A stretch of DNA of 64,000 bases, from assembly GCA_910580015.1 (NCBI GenBank), contig CAJTVT010000001.1, positions 62,001-126,000 on the forward strand, in the 5' to 3' direction. The notes under the pieces are model-generated. The model was not told where the DNA came from. It saw only the letters and a program-made list of their open reading frames with translations, and made no database searches. The stretch comes from an uncultured Lachnospiraceae bacterium (GTDB lineage: Bacteria > Bacillota > Clostridia > Lachnospirales > Lachnospiraceae). The translations under genes were made by a program, and so were the position numbers. This document shows, piece by piece, positions 54,540 to 62,752 of this stretch; position 1 is the first letter of the stretch, and each line of letters opens with the position of its first letter.

Positions 54540-55919
54540 CTATAGATACTGCTGCCAATACCTCCGTTCTTGATAGATTTGATCGTAGGTGCACATAAGA
54601 TAATTCCTCTGTACCTGCGGTGTGGTTTTCTGGTAACCAGCCATACCATTCTGTAAAAACAGCTCCTGGGTAGATAGGGCACAAATCCGATCTACAGGAT
54701 ATTTACATTTTGCGTAAGCGAGAGCGCTATAGCAGGTTGCAGAAGATTCAAACAGAAAATACGTATTTTCCCCATCACATACTAGCTCTTCTGCCATAGG
54801 AGGAAATTTACAAGAACCATACAGATCATAAAGATTCTTTCCCGTATAAGGATCTCGCACAACCTGATAAAAATAAATATTGGAATCAAAGTACCTGCCT
54901 TTGGAAGATACAAGAGCCATAAAGGTTTTTCCTCCTGATTCCACAAATTCAACGCCATTGGCATACCCAGGAATCAAAATTTCCTCTTCCTTTTGCAACT
55001 CATATTTTATCCCTTCTGATGTACTTTTCTGTTTGATATCAAAACTCCTGAGTGTACCTTTTTTGCTAATTCGGTTGGAATACGTGCCGACCCATAACTT
55101 GCCATCATAATAGGTAACAAAAGAGGCAACTGCACCACAGGGAACGTTCTGATCGTATTCCAAGAGCGCATAACTGGTCTCCCCGGAACGAACCGCCTGA
55201 CGAATCTTGTCATAAGAAATCCTGCTGCACATCTTTGTGCTGCTCTTGGCAATCCAGACATTCTCACCATCAAAGGTAACGCCCCCTACATGATTGATAT
55301 CTGGAAGCACAATGGTCGTCAATAGTTGATATTTTGTACTCTCCTGATTGGATAACACATAAAGTACCGAATTATTCACTTTCTTATACTCACGTCCAGT
55401 TTTTTGAGCATAATATCTCACATTATCATAGGCTGTGACCAACATATAATCCCCTGCAATACAAATACCCTGGGGCACCATCTGCTCACATCCCTCTCCA
55501 AGGACCTCTGTAAGTTCCAGACCTGGAACTGCTGGAGACGCTTCTGGACAATACAAAGAGGAAAATCGTCGATAATGGTCTAAGGTATCTTGAAACTTTT
55601 TATCGTACCGATACTGTGTACTGGTAACAATCTCCTCGAAATCACTTTGCGCACTGTTGGACCAATGTTGAAGCATTTGACAGAAAAGAAAAACCGTTGC
55701 AGGAACTCCAACTGGCACAAGCAAAAGCCAGCCAGTCGTTACCATACAAGTCAACAATCCCACCACAAACGGAGCATGAGATTTAAAATGCTCCAATGGG
55801 CTGATACACCCTCGCGGCATTCGCCAAACGGACATTTCATCCGAACCGCTCGGTTCATCGCTTGCAGGACGAACCATTCTATATTTTAAAATTCCATTTT
55901 CATTACACATTTTTTTCAT
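54540..55919 (-). CDS. Unrecognised membrane-anchored beta-propeller-like protein
   Basis: A 459-residue protein: about 48 cytoplasmic residues, two adjacent TM helices (about 49-86), a helical spacer, then about 330 residues with recurring beta-propeller-like turns of the type G-x-x-(x)-W/Y-hydrophobic: IAGDYMLVTAYDN, FDGENVWIAKSS, YDGKLWVGTYSN, CDGENTYFLFESS. The repeat style resembles YncE/NHL-type propellers; its side of the membrane is not certain. No catalytic motif is seen. It has its own promoter and stands alone, flanked by an unknown gene and coaBC. Function unknown. Confidence 0.7.
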   Translation of the reverse strand: MKKMCNENGILKYRMVRPASDEPSGSDEMSVWRMPRGCISPLEHFKSHAPFVVGLLTCMVTTGWLLLVPVGVPATVFLFCQMLQHWSNSAQSDFEEIVTSTQYRYDKKFQDTLDHYRRFSSLYCPEASPAVPGLELTEVLGEGCEQMVPQGICIAGDYMLVTAYDNVRYYAQKTGREYKKVNNSVLYVLSNQESTKYQLLTTIVLPDINHVGGVTFDGENVWIAKSSTKMCSRISYDKIRQAVRSGETSYALLEYDQNVPCGAVASFVTYYDGKLWVGTYSNRISKKGTLRSFDIKQKSTSEGIKYELQKEEEILIPGYANGVEFVESGGKTFMALVSSKGRYFDSNIYFYQVVRDPYTGKNLYDLYGSCKFPPMAEELVCDGENTYFLFESSATCYSALAYAKCKYPVDRICALSTQELFLQNGMAGYQKTTPQVQRNYLMCTYDQIYQERRYWQQYL

Positions 55920-55949
55920 AGTTTTGCCGCCTTGTGTATTTTAACAATA

Positions 55950-55977
55950 ATTATACTGATATCTATAGTATATCCAA
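55950..55977 (-). promoter_or_regulatory. Promoter of the beta-propeller-like gene
   Basis: TTGGAT (55972-55977), 16 bp, TATAAT (55950-55955), minus strand, 30 bp upstream of the start codon. Good -10, fair -35. Confidence 0.55.
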
Positions 55978-56068
55978 TATATTTATAGACAGCATTAACA
56001 AAAAATGTATAAATTGTAAACAATATTTATTTATATTTCCAAAATATGCCAACAAAAATTCAACAATT

Positions 56069-57304
56069 TTAACAATTTTCCAAATTCTCTGATTCGGATT
56101 TTTTCATCTCCTCTTGGATAACATCCAAAATCTGATCTGCCGCTTCCTCTTTGCCCATCTTTTCCAGATTTCTGACTTTGGATTTCGTAAGTAGAGTGAT
56201 CACATTGGTATCTGTGCCAAAACCAGCTCCTTCCACCTTAAGATTATTGGCTGCCACCATATCCAAATGTTTTTTTCTGAGCTTTTCCTTGGAATTTTCC
56301 TCCAAATTCTGAGTTTCCATAGAAAATCCACACAAAAATGCCTTTAGTTCCCCACAGGATTTTCTGTGACCAAGCTCCCCTAAGATATCTCTGGTACGTT
56401 CCAGCAAAATGCTGGCTTCCCCATCCTTTTTCTTAATCTTATCCTTAGCAGTCTCTGCGGGACGATAATCAGCCACCGCAGCAGCTTTGATAATAATATC
56501 GGCCCAAGGAGCATATTTTATTACCGCATGGTACATCTCCTCTGCTGTGACCACAGGAACCACATGTGTGAACATTGGCGGAGCCAAAGCCGTCATCCCT
56601 GTCACCAGTGTCACCTGCGCCCCGCGCAGCATTGCACTTTTCGCTAAAGCATAACCCATCTTACCTGTGGAATGGTTGGTAAGAAATCGAACGGGATCAA
56701 GGGCCTCCTGGGTTGGACCAGCCGTGACAAGGACTCTTTTTCCAGCCAAATCTTTTTCCCGTGCAAGCTCCCTCACCACATATTCTACCAAAACCTCTTC
56801 ACTAGGCAGTTTTCCATCTCCCATATCTCCATTTGCCAACATCCCTGTGTCTGGTGGTATGATCTCATATCCAAATTTTTCTAATTTTTGCAGGTTATCC
56901 TGCACAATTGGATTATGGTACATATTATGATTCATTGCAGGAGCAATCAGTGTCTTACAGGTACAAGCCATTACTGTAGTTGTCAACATATCGTCTGCAA
57001 TACCACCTGCAATTTTACCAATTACATTCGCCGTTGCTGGGGCGATCAACACAAGATCGGCCTGCTTTGCAAGAGCCACATGCTCCACCGAAAACTCAAA
57101 ATTCCGGTCAAACGTATCGATCAGACATTTCGTTCCTGTGAGCGTTTCAAAGGTTGTGGCAGTAATGAAATTGCAGGCATTCTCTGTCATCAAAACTCGT
57201 ACATTACAATGCATCTTTTTCAACATTCTTGCCACGTTAGGCATCTTATATGCGGCAATTCCACCTGTAACCCCAAGCAATACCGTCTTTCCCTGTAACA
57301 CCAT
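56069..57304 (-). CDS. coaBC: Bifunctional phosphopantothenoylcysteine decarboxylase/phosphopantothenate-cysteine ligase
   Basis: CoaBC performs two successive steps of coenzyme A synthesis: joining 4'-phosphopantothenate to cysteine (CoaB, CTP) and decarboxylating the product (CoaC, FMN). The 411-residue protein has N-terminal CoaC (VLLGVTGGIAAYKMPNVARM; FMN loop PAMNHNMY near 117) and C-terminal CoaB (VLVTAGPTQEALDPVRFLTN near 192, STGKMGYALA, KKDGEASILLERT). Normal length. It follows panD by 12 bp and completes the cluster from pantoate to CoA precursor. Confidence 0.96.
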   Translation of the reverse strand: MVLQGKTVLLGVTGGIAAYKMPNVARMLKKMHCNVRVLMTENACNFITATTFETLTGTKCLIDTFDRNFEFSVEHVALAKQADLVLIAPATANVIGKIAGGIADDMLTTTVMACTCKTLIAPAMNHNMYHNPIVQDNLQKLEKFGYEIIPPDTGMLANGDMGDGKLPSEEVLVEYVVRELAREKDLAGKRVLVTAGPTQEALDPVRFLTNHSTGKMGYALAKSAMLRGAQVTLVTGMTALAPPMFTHVVPVVTAEEMYHAVIKYAPWADIIIKAAAVADYRPAETAKDKIKKKDGEASILLERTRDILGELGHRKSCGELKAFLCGFSMETQNLEENSKEKLRKKHLDMVAANNLKVEGAGFGTDTNVITLLTKSKVRNLEKMGKEEAADQILDVIQEEMKKSESENLENC

Positions 57305-57316
57305 CCTGCCTCCCTT

Positions 57317-57697
57317 CTATAACTCCCCATGCTTCTCATAGGAAGTGATCTTAGAAATCTGATTCTCTTCATCCACAAATACCACTTTCGGGGCAAAATC
57401 TTTTGTCTCCTCAGGCGTCATCTGGGCGTATGCCATGATAATCACATGATCTCCTGGCAATACCTGTCTAGCTGCTGCTCCATTTAAACAGACCATCCCA
57501 CTTCCTGGCTCTCCAGCAATGGTATACGTCTCAAAACGATTCCCATTCTCCACGTCAACAATCTGAACATTCTCATATTCCAAAATTCCCGCCGCTTTCA
57601 TCAGTTCCTGATCGATCGTAATGCTTCCCACATAATTCAGTTCCGCCTGTCTGACCACAGCGCGATGGATTTTTCCCTTTAACATTTTCAAATACAT
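57317..57697 (-). CDS. panD: Aspartate 1-decarboxylase
   Basis: PanD decarboxylates aspartate to beta-alanine for pantothenate. The 126-residue proenzyme cleaves itself between Gly24 and Ser25 (NYVGSITID) to form the pyruvoyl cofactor; both residues are present, and the catalytic Lys and Tyr regions ([30 protein letters not shown]) are normal. In the pan operon, 34 bp after panC. No separate PanM/PanZ-like maturation factor is seen nearby. Confidence 0.96.
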   Translation of the reverse strand: MYLKMLKGKIHRAVVRQAELNYVGSITIDQELMKAAGILEYENVQIVDVENGNRFETYTIAGEPGSGMVCLNGAAARQVLPGDHVIIMAYAQMTPEETKDFAPKVVFVDEENQISKITSYEKHGEL

Positions 57698-57731
57698 GGA
57701 TGTACTCCTTTCGGACTTTTATCAACAATCA

Positions 57732-58577
57732 TTATGGCTCAAAGCTGAAATTATCAATGAGTCTTGTGTTTCCAATATAAACCGCCATAGCAACAAGAAC
57801 TGGATGTTCCATCTCTGCCACAGGTTCCAAATTTTCGGAATCTACAATTTCCACATAATCAACCTTGGCAAGAGGTTCTGTCTTGATATTCTGTACAATC
57901 GCGTTCTTGACTACTTCTGTATTCCGCTCTCCTTGTCTCATCATTTCCTCTCCCAACATCAGAGACTTGTGAAGAATCAAGGCTGCTTTGCGCTCCTTCT
58001 CATCAAGGTAAGTATTCCGTGAACTCATGGCAAGTCCATCTTCTTCCCTGACAATCGGGCACCCCACAATGGCGATGTCAAAATTCAAATCCCGCACCAT
58101 CCGGCGAATCACCGCAAGCTGCTGCGCATCTTTTTGTCCAAAATATGCCTTATCTGGTGCCACAATAAGGAACAACTTGGACACTACGGTGCAAACTCCG
58201 CGAAAATGGGTGGGCCTGGTCTTTCCACAGAGCCCTTTTGTTAAATTCTCCATATCCACAAAAGTACAGTTATCTGCAAAATACATTTCTTCTGGCTCTG
58301 GATGGAAAATCAACGATGCCCCTGCCTCCTGGCACAGCGCCGCATCTCTCTCTAAATCTCTGGGATAACTGTCAAGATCTTCATTCACGCCAAACTGTGT
58401 TGGATTGACAAAATCGCTGACCACCACTCGGTCATTTTCACTGACAGCCTTTATAATCAGGCTTTTGTGTCCTTCATGGAGATATCCCATCGTAGGCACA
58501 AGCCCCACACTCAATCCTTCTTTTCTCCATCTCTTCAGAATGGAGCGCAATTCTTCTATTGTTCGTATAATTTCCAT
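57732..58577 (-). CDS. panC: Pantothenate synthetase
   Basis: PanC joins pantoate and beta-alanine with ATP. The 281-residue protein has the HIGH-like motif PTMGYLHEGHKSLI (about 28-41), FVNPTQFGVNEDLDSYPR, FGQKDAQQLAVIRRMV and the KMSKS-equivalent AMSSRNTYL. Length is normal. Thirteen bases separate it from panB. Confidence 0.96.
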   Translation of the reverse strand: MEIIRTIEELRSILKRWRKEGLSVGLVPTMGYLHEGHKSLIIKAVSENDRVVVSDFVNPTQFGVNEDLDSYPRDLERDAALCQEAGASLIFHPEPEEMYFADNCTFVDMENLTKGLCGKTRPTHFRGVCTVVSKLFLIVAPDKAYFGQKDAQQLAVIRRMVRDLNFDIAIVGCPIVREEDGLAMSSRNTYLDEKERKAALILHKSLMLGEEMMRQGERNTEVVKNAIVQNIKTEPLAKVDYVEIVDSENLEPVAEMEHPVLVAMAVYIGNTRLIDNFSFEP

Positions 58578-58589
58578 AACTATCCCCTT

Positions 58590-59420
58590 TTAATAAAGTT
58601 TTTCTATCACATCATCATCAATCTTAAAGGTATGCTCCAATGCCGGAAATTCTCCAGATTTCACTTCCTGTGCATACTTGCGAAATGATTCTTTCATCAT
58701 AGTTCCGATCTCACCAAACTGTTTGACAAACTTTGGCTTGAAATCTCCAAACATGGCAAGCATGTCCTGATACACCAAAACTTGTCCATCACATCCCGCT
58801 CCTGCGCCAATCCCAATAGTGGGAATATGCAGCTGTTTTGTCACCAATTCTGCAAGTTTTGCCGGAACACACTCCAACACCACAGCCACAGCTCCTGCTT
58901 GTTCCACTGCCTTGGCATCCTGAAGCAGTTTTCTTGCCGCTTCCTCTGTTTTTCCCTGGACTTTAAATCCTCCAAAAGCATTTAGAGATTGAGGCGTCAA
59001 TCCCAAATGTGCCACCACTGGAATCGATGCCCTGGTGATAGCCTGAATATGTTCCGCAAATTCTTGGCCACCCTCCAATTTTACCGCCTGTGCCCTACCT
59101 TCTTTCATCAACCGTCCCGCATTGCAGACGGCATCATAGACAGAAGTCTGATACGATAAAAATGGCATATCTGCAATTACCAATGCATTTTTCGCGCCTC
59201 TTGCAACCGCTTTTGTGTGGTGAATCATATCCTCCATAGTCACAGACAAGGTGTCTTCATACCCCAACATTACCATTCCTAAGGAATCTCCCACCAAAAT
59301 CAAATTGATCTCCGCCTCATCAATCAATTTTGCCATAGAATAATCGTAGGCGGTAAGCATCGTAAGCTTTTCTCCCTGTTCTTTTGCCTGTTGTATCGTT
59401 ACCACTGTGTTCTTCATCAA
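58590..59420 (-). CDS. panB: 3-methyl-2-oxobutanoate hydroxymethyltransferase
   Basis: PanB transfers a hydroxymethyl group from methylene-tetrahydrofolate to ketoisovalerate, giving ketopantoate. The 276-residue TIM barrel has [20 protein letters not shown] (metal-binding Asp near 44), the catalytic Glu block [32 protein letters not shown], and [10 protein letters not shown]. It follows the DUF2520 gene by 12 bp, which supports assignment of that gene as the next enzyme. Confidence 0.97.
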   Translation of the reverse strand: MMKNTVVTIQQAKEQGEKLTMLTAYDYSMAKLIDEAEINLILVGDSLGMVMLGYEDTLSVTMEDMIHHTKAVARGAKNALVIADMPFLSYQTSVYDAVCNAGRLMKEGRAQAVKLEGGQEFAEHIQAITRASIPVVAHLGLTPQSLNAFGGFKVQGKTEEAARKLLQDAKAVEQAGAVAVVLECVPAKLAELVTKQLHIPTIGIGAGAGCDGQVLVYQDMLAMFGDFKPKFVKQFGEIGTMMKESFRKYAQEVKSGEFPALEHTFKIDDDVIEKLY

Positions 59421-59432
59421 ATTGACCTCCCT

Positions 59433-60320
59433 TTACACTTTCTGTTGTGCTAATAGCTGCTTCATTTCCGAATAACTGCGCGTTGGATGCTTTTTTGACG
59501 CAGCCTCTGTCACCGAAATGCCCACAGCACGATACACTGCTTCCCATTCCGGCCTTTCCAACTTATGCAAATGTTTTTTTACTGTGACAATATCATTCCG
59601 TTCAATGGGGCCTGTAAGCGTCTGTATACATCCCGCATAAACCTCTTGTTCGTTATTCGCAGAGTCTTTGGAAAATACTGCTTCCACATTTTTCTCCACC
59701 AATGGCTTCAAAAGCCTATAAGCCGCCTGCTCAGAAATACCTGATTCCTTTAACAACTCCACTGCAAGATAAATGAGTCCTGTCACATGGTTGCTGGCAA
59801 TACTAGTGGCAGCATGATATTTTGTCTTTTCCTTAGTGGGGATCCTCACCACCTCATTAGGTAGCAAATCAAACAGTTCCTGCATCTTTTCCAGCGCAGA
59901 ACTGCTTCCCTCCACGGCAAACTTTGCCTCTGATAAATTTTTATAAGCTGTGAATTTATTACTGAACGCGTAAATCGGATGGACAGAACAGGCCAATGCG
60001 CCTGTCTCTTCCCAGTTTGAAAATACATCACTTGATAATGAACCGCTAAAATGGCAAATGACTTTTCCTCTCACATTTCTTGTGGCAATAGAATCCCAAA
60101 TTTGCTTTATAGCTCCATCTGTGGTAGCAACAAATAGGATGTCACTTTTTTCAATCAATGAATCTAAAGTTGTATAATAAGCTGTCTCTGTAAACCGCGC
60201 CGATTCAAGCCCGCTGCTTTCGGTTCTTGTGTAGAATCCGATTACTGTTCCACCGTGGTCTACAATATACTTCCCCATTGTAGTTCCCACTTTGCCGGCG
60301 CCTATAATCCCAATCTTCAT
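59433..60320 (-). CDS. Rossmann/DUF2520 reductase, likely PanG-type ketopantoate reductase
   Basis: A 295-residue protein with an N-terminal NAD(P)-binding Rossmann domain (KIGIIGAGKVGTTMGKYIV) and a C-terminal DUF2520 helical domain (TSIASNHVTGLIYLAVELL, IQTLTGPIERNDIVTV). Ketopantoate must be reduced to pantoate between PanB and PanC; no PanE is present, and an alternative enzyme of this architecture, PanG, is known from Francisella and some Firmicutes. Position first in the pan operon, 12 bp before panB, makes the assignment strong by context. I start at ATG 60320 after GGAGG; the longer reading to 60407 has no site. Confidence 0.8.
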   Translation of the reverse strand: MKIGIIGAGKVGTTMGKYIVDHGGTVIGFYTRTESSGLESARFTETAYYTTLDSLIEKSDILFVATTDGAIKQIWDSIATRNVRGKVICHFSGSLSSDVFSNWEETGALACSVHPIYAFSNKFTAYKNLSEAKFAVEGSSSALEKMQELFDLLPNEVVRIPTKEKTKYHAATSIASNHVTGLIYLAVELLKESGISEQAAYRLLKPLVEKNVEAVFSKDSANNEQEVYAGCIQTLTGPIERNDIVTVKKHLHKLERPEWEAVYRAVGISVTEAASKKHPTRSYSEMKQLLAQQKV

Positions 60321-60420
60321 ATTCGCCTCCATTCTATAAAGGCATTTGTCATGCTTATCAACTGATACAGTTTCTTTCCAGAATACCGTTCGTAAATAAT
60401 TTAGCACATATAAATCTAAT

Positions 60421-61614
60421 TTACAAGAATTTTCTCCAATTTAATGGCTCCTTCCCTATTCTGCGCTCCACAGAAAAAACAATAGCCATTTCTCCTGCCA
60501 GCAAAAAAAACACCGAAGTACCTCCGTAGGAAATAAATGGAAGCGGAAGTCCTGTATTGGGAAGAATCGCAAGATTTACACAGATATTAAATATCGCCTG
60601 AAGAGTCAGATGGGCAAATACGCCTAAACTCAGCATTCCTCCAAATAAATCTGGCGCTGACAGCATTACCCTGGAAATCTGATACAAAAGATAGGCGAAC
60701 AAATAGATCAAGGCAAATGCCCCTACAATTCCTAATTCTTCACAGATGACAGAAAATATCATATCTGTCTCAGCTTCTGGCATGGGACCTAATTTCTGAA
60801 TAGATGCGCCAAGTCCCTTACCAAATACCCCTCCTCTACCGATAGCATACAGTCCCTGAAGTGTCTGATATCCCTGTGTTGCCGCATAACGCTCCGGATC
60901 CAGCCACGCCGCAATTCTCCTGTCACGGAATGGCAACTCTAATATTGTCTCTGTTGTTGGCATATTTGACCATATATTCCACACATACATTCCAACCAAT
61001 ATAACTGCCCCAAGCAGCACAATAATATGAGCTTTTTCTGTATTCGTACTGATATATGTCATGACAAAACAAATCCCAATCACCACTGCGGAACTACTCA
61101 GGTCATTGCTGATTTTAAACAAAATTAATGCAGGAGCCAGTCCCACAATCCATAGATACACTGTAAGTTTTAAACTCCCCAGAGATCTTTTATACCGGTC
61201 TATCAAATATGCCATAAAAATAATGACACAGATTTTTACCCATTCACTGACCTGAAACCGGCCAAAAGGTTCTATCTTTACCCAACGTGTCGCACCATTT
61301 GCACTTACTCCAAGAGGTGTCAACAGCAAAAAAATGGATGCCACACCTGACACATATAGAAGAATTGCCAAAAACCCTTTCAACAGCCTATAGGAAAAAC
61401 GCTGAACAACCAACATAACCGCTAATCCCGCGATCATAAACATTCCCTGGCGTTTCAGCAGAAAAAACGAATCGTACTCATATTCTTTACTTATGCTGCA
61501 CATATAAGCTGAGGCTGAAAAAACCATAATCGCGCCAAACGCGCATAAAAAAATCAACGCCACCAGCATCATATAATTATTTCTGACGATAATTGGCTTT
61601 TTTCTTTCGTTCAA
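60421..61614 (-). CDS. SEDS family peptidoglycan glycosyltransferase (FtsW/RodA/SpoVE type)
   Basis: A 397-residue polytopic protein of the SEDS family with about ten TM segments. Such proteins polymerise lipid II in division (FtsW), elongation (RodA) or spore cortex synthesis (SpoVE). Seen: ATRWVKIEPFGRFQVSEWVK (periplasmic loop and active site zone), FGKGLGASIQKLGPMPEAET, FSVICEELGIVGAFALI and LPFISYGGTSVFFLLAG. Start TTG 61614, two bases past the upstream stop and nine bases after GGGAG; an ATG at 61656 lies inside the previous gene. The paralogue type cannot be decided. Confidence 0.88.
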   Translation of the reverse strand: MNERKKPIIVRNNYMMLVALIFLCAFGAIMVFSASAYMCSISKEYEYDSFFLLKRQGMFMIAGLAVMLVVQRFSYRLLKGFLAILLYVSGVASIFLLLTPLGVSANGATRWVKIEPFGRFQVSEWVKICVIIFMAYLIDRYKRSLGSLKLTVYLWIVGLAPALILFKISNDLSSSAVVIGICFVMTYISTNTEKAHIIVLLGAVILVGMYVWNIWSNMPTTETILELPFRDRRIAAWLDPERYAATQGYQTLQGLYAIGRGGVFGKGLGASIQKLGPMPEAETDMIFSVICEELGIVGAFALIYLFAYLLYQISRVMLSAPDLFGGMLSLGVFAHLTLQAIFNICVNLAILPNTGLPLPFISYGGTSVFFLLAGEMAIVFSVERRIGKEPLNWRKFL

Positions 61615-61616
61615 TA

Positions 61617-62459
61617 CTAGTTTCTCCCTTCCATAATGGTAAGAAAGGCAGACCAAAGTTTTCGAAACGGCTCAATTTCTTCCTGCTTCATCAATGTGCT
61701 GGGAAAAATAATGGGGGTCTCTTTTCCTTTTGTAAGAACCCCAGTGAAACGCTTAATCTTTCGCTCTTCTGCCTTGTTAACTCCATCAATGCTGCATCTT
61801 GGTGTCTGATTCTCATTTCCAGCTTCAAATACAATCTGGTAATCATTCCATATCGTCTGAAACTGCCAGTTCCCATTCTCTGTCTTCTTTCGTTCCATGT
61901 GATTTAACAGCAACAAAATCTCCCATAGATTCTGCTCTTGAAAATCATTTTTCTGAAAGAATTGTCTGAAATCCACCTGAAAAATTTCTTGAATCTGTTC
62001 TAAGGTAATATAAGACCCATACCCCCAGTCTGGAAGAAACGTTCCCATCAACGGATGTTCTTCTCTAAATTTCCCCTGCACAATCCCATACAGCATTTCT
62101 ATATTCACCAACGTACTTTCTTTACTGACATATACCTCTGTCACAGGCTCCTCCCACGCGCCACAGTAAATCCTGGCATACCCCTGATTGCCAGTGATTT
62201 GTCCCCTTGCATACCAATCCAGGCTCTCCCCTTCTTCTGTCCCCAGTGCCCAGGATATCACCTTAAGAAACTGGCGAACATTTTCCGAAAGTTCCTCTTC
62301 CTCCAGTTCCAAATGAATCTGGGCTTCTAACGCTTTGGATTTTATCATATTGTTCAACAAAAAAGCAGTTTGCCACAACGGATATGACCAGATTCCAACG
62401 GTCGTAACTGCAAGGACAATCACACTGACTGCCCCAATCACAAGATATCTCTTTTTCAT
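61617..62459 (-). CDS. Unrecognised membrane-anchored extracytoplasmic protein
   Basis: A 280-residue protein with an N-terminal signal anchor (MKKRYLVIGAVSVIVLAVTT) and an extracytoplasmic domain rich in beta strands and aromatic residues (YARGQITGNQGYARIYCGAW; DWGYGSYITLEQIQEIFQVD). No lipobox and no catalytic motif is recognised. I choose ATG 62459 with AGGA eight bases upstream; earlier in-frame codons to 62540 lack a site. It precedes the SEDS gene by two bases and is probably cotranscribed, so a wall-related role is possible but not shown. Confidence 0.7.
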   Translation of the reverse strand: MKKRYLVIGAVSVIVLAVTTVGIWSYPLWQTAFLLNNMIKSKALEAQIHLELEEEELSENVRQFLKVISWALGTEEGESLDWYARGQITGNQGYARIYCGAWEEPVTEVYVSKESTLVNIEMLYGIVQGKFREEHPLMGTFLPDWGYGSYITLEQIQEIFQVDFRQFFQKNDFQEQNLWEILLLLNHMERKKTENGNWQFQTIWNDYQIVFEAGNENQTPRCSIDGVNKAEERKIKRFTGVLTKGKETPIIFPSTLMKQEEIEPFRKLWSAFLTIMEGRN

Positions 62460-62581
62460 CACCAGATTCCTCCCAAAACAACTCCTCAAAATGCCACTTC
62501 CAGCCCATTCCAAAGGAAAATGAGCTGGAAGCGTTTTCATACACTCACAAATTCGAATACAGAAAGATTCCGAGAGTATAT

Positions 62582-62752
62582 TCTAATGTACTCTCGGATT
62601 CTCTTTGTGCCTGATTTTGCGAGAAGATTTTTTGTCAGATGTGCACAAATTCAGGAGGCGTACCTGGATGGTACGTTGATTAAATTTGTGTGCATTTGGC
62701 GAAAAATCAGCCGTAAAAGCAGGTATAAGAGAGATTCCGAGAGTACATTCTA
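62582..62752. repeat. 171-bp palindromic element abutting serS
   Basis: The two halves (62582-62664 and 62670-62752) are reverse complements at a large majority of positions along the whole length, with centre near 62667. The ends carry the 20-bp terminal motif AGATTCCGAGAGTACATTC; a third copy (62565-62585) lies just outside in direct orientation with the right end and forms a local hairpin with the left end. The element ends exactly at the serS stop codon. It resembles a MITE or repetitive extragenic palindrome; no transposase is present. Confidence 0.7.
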
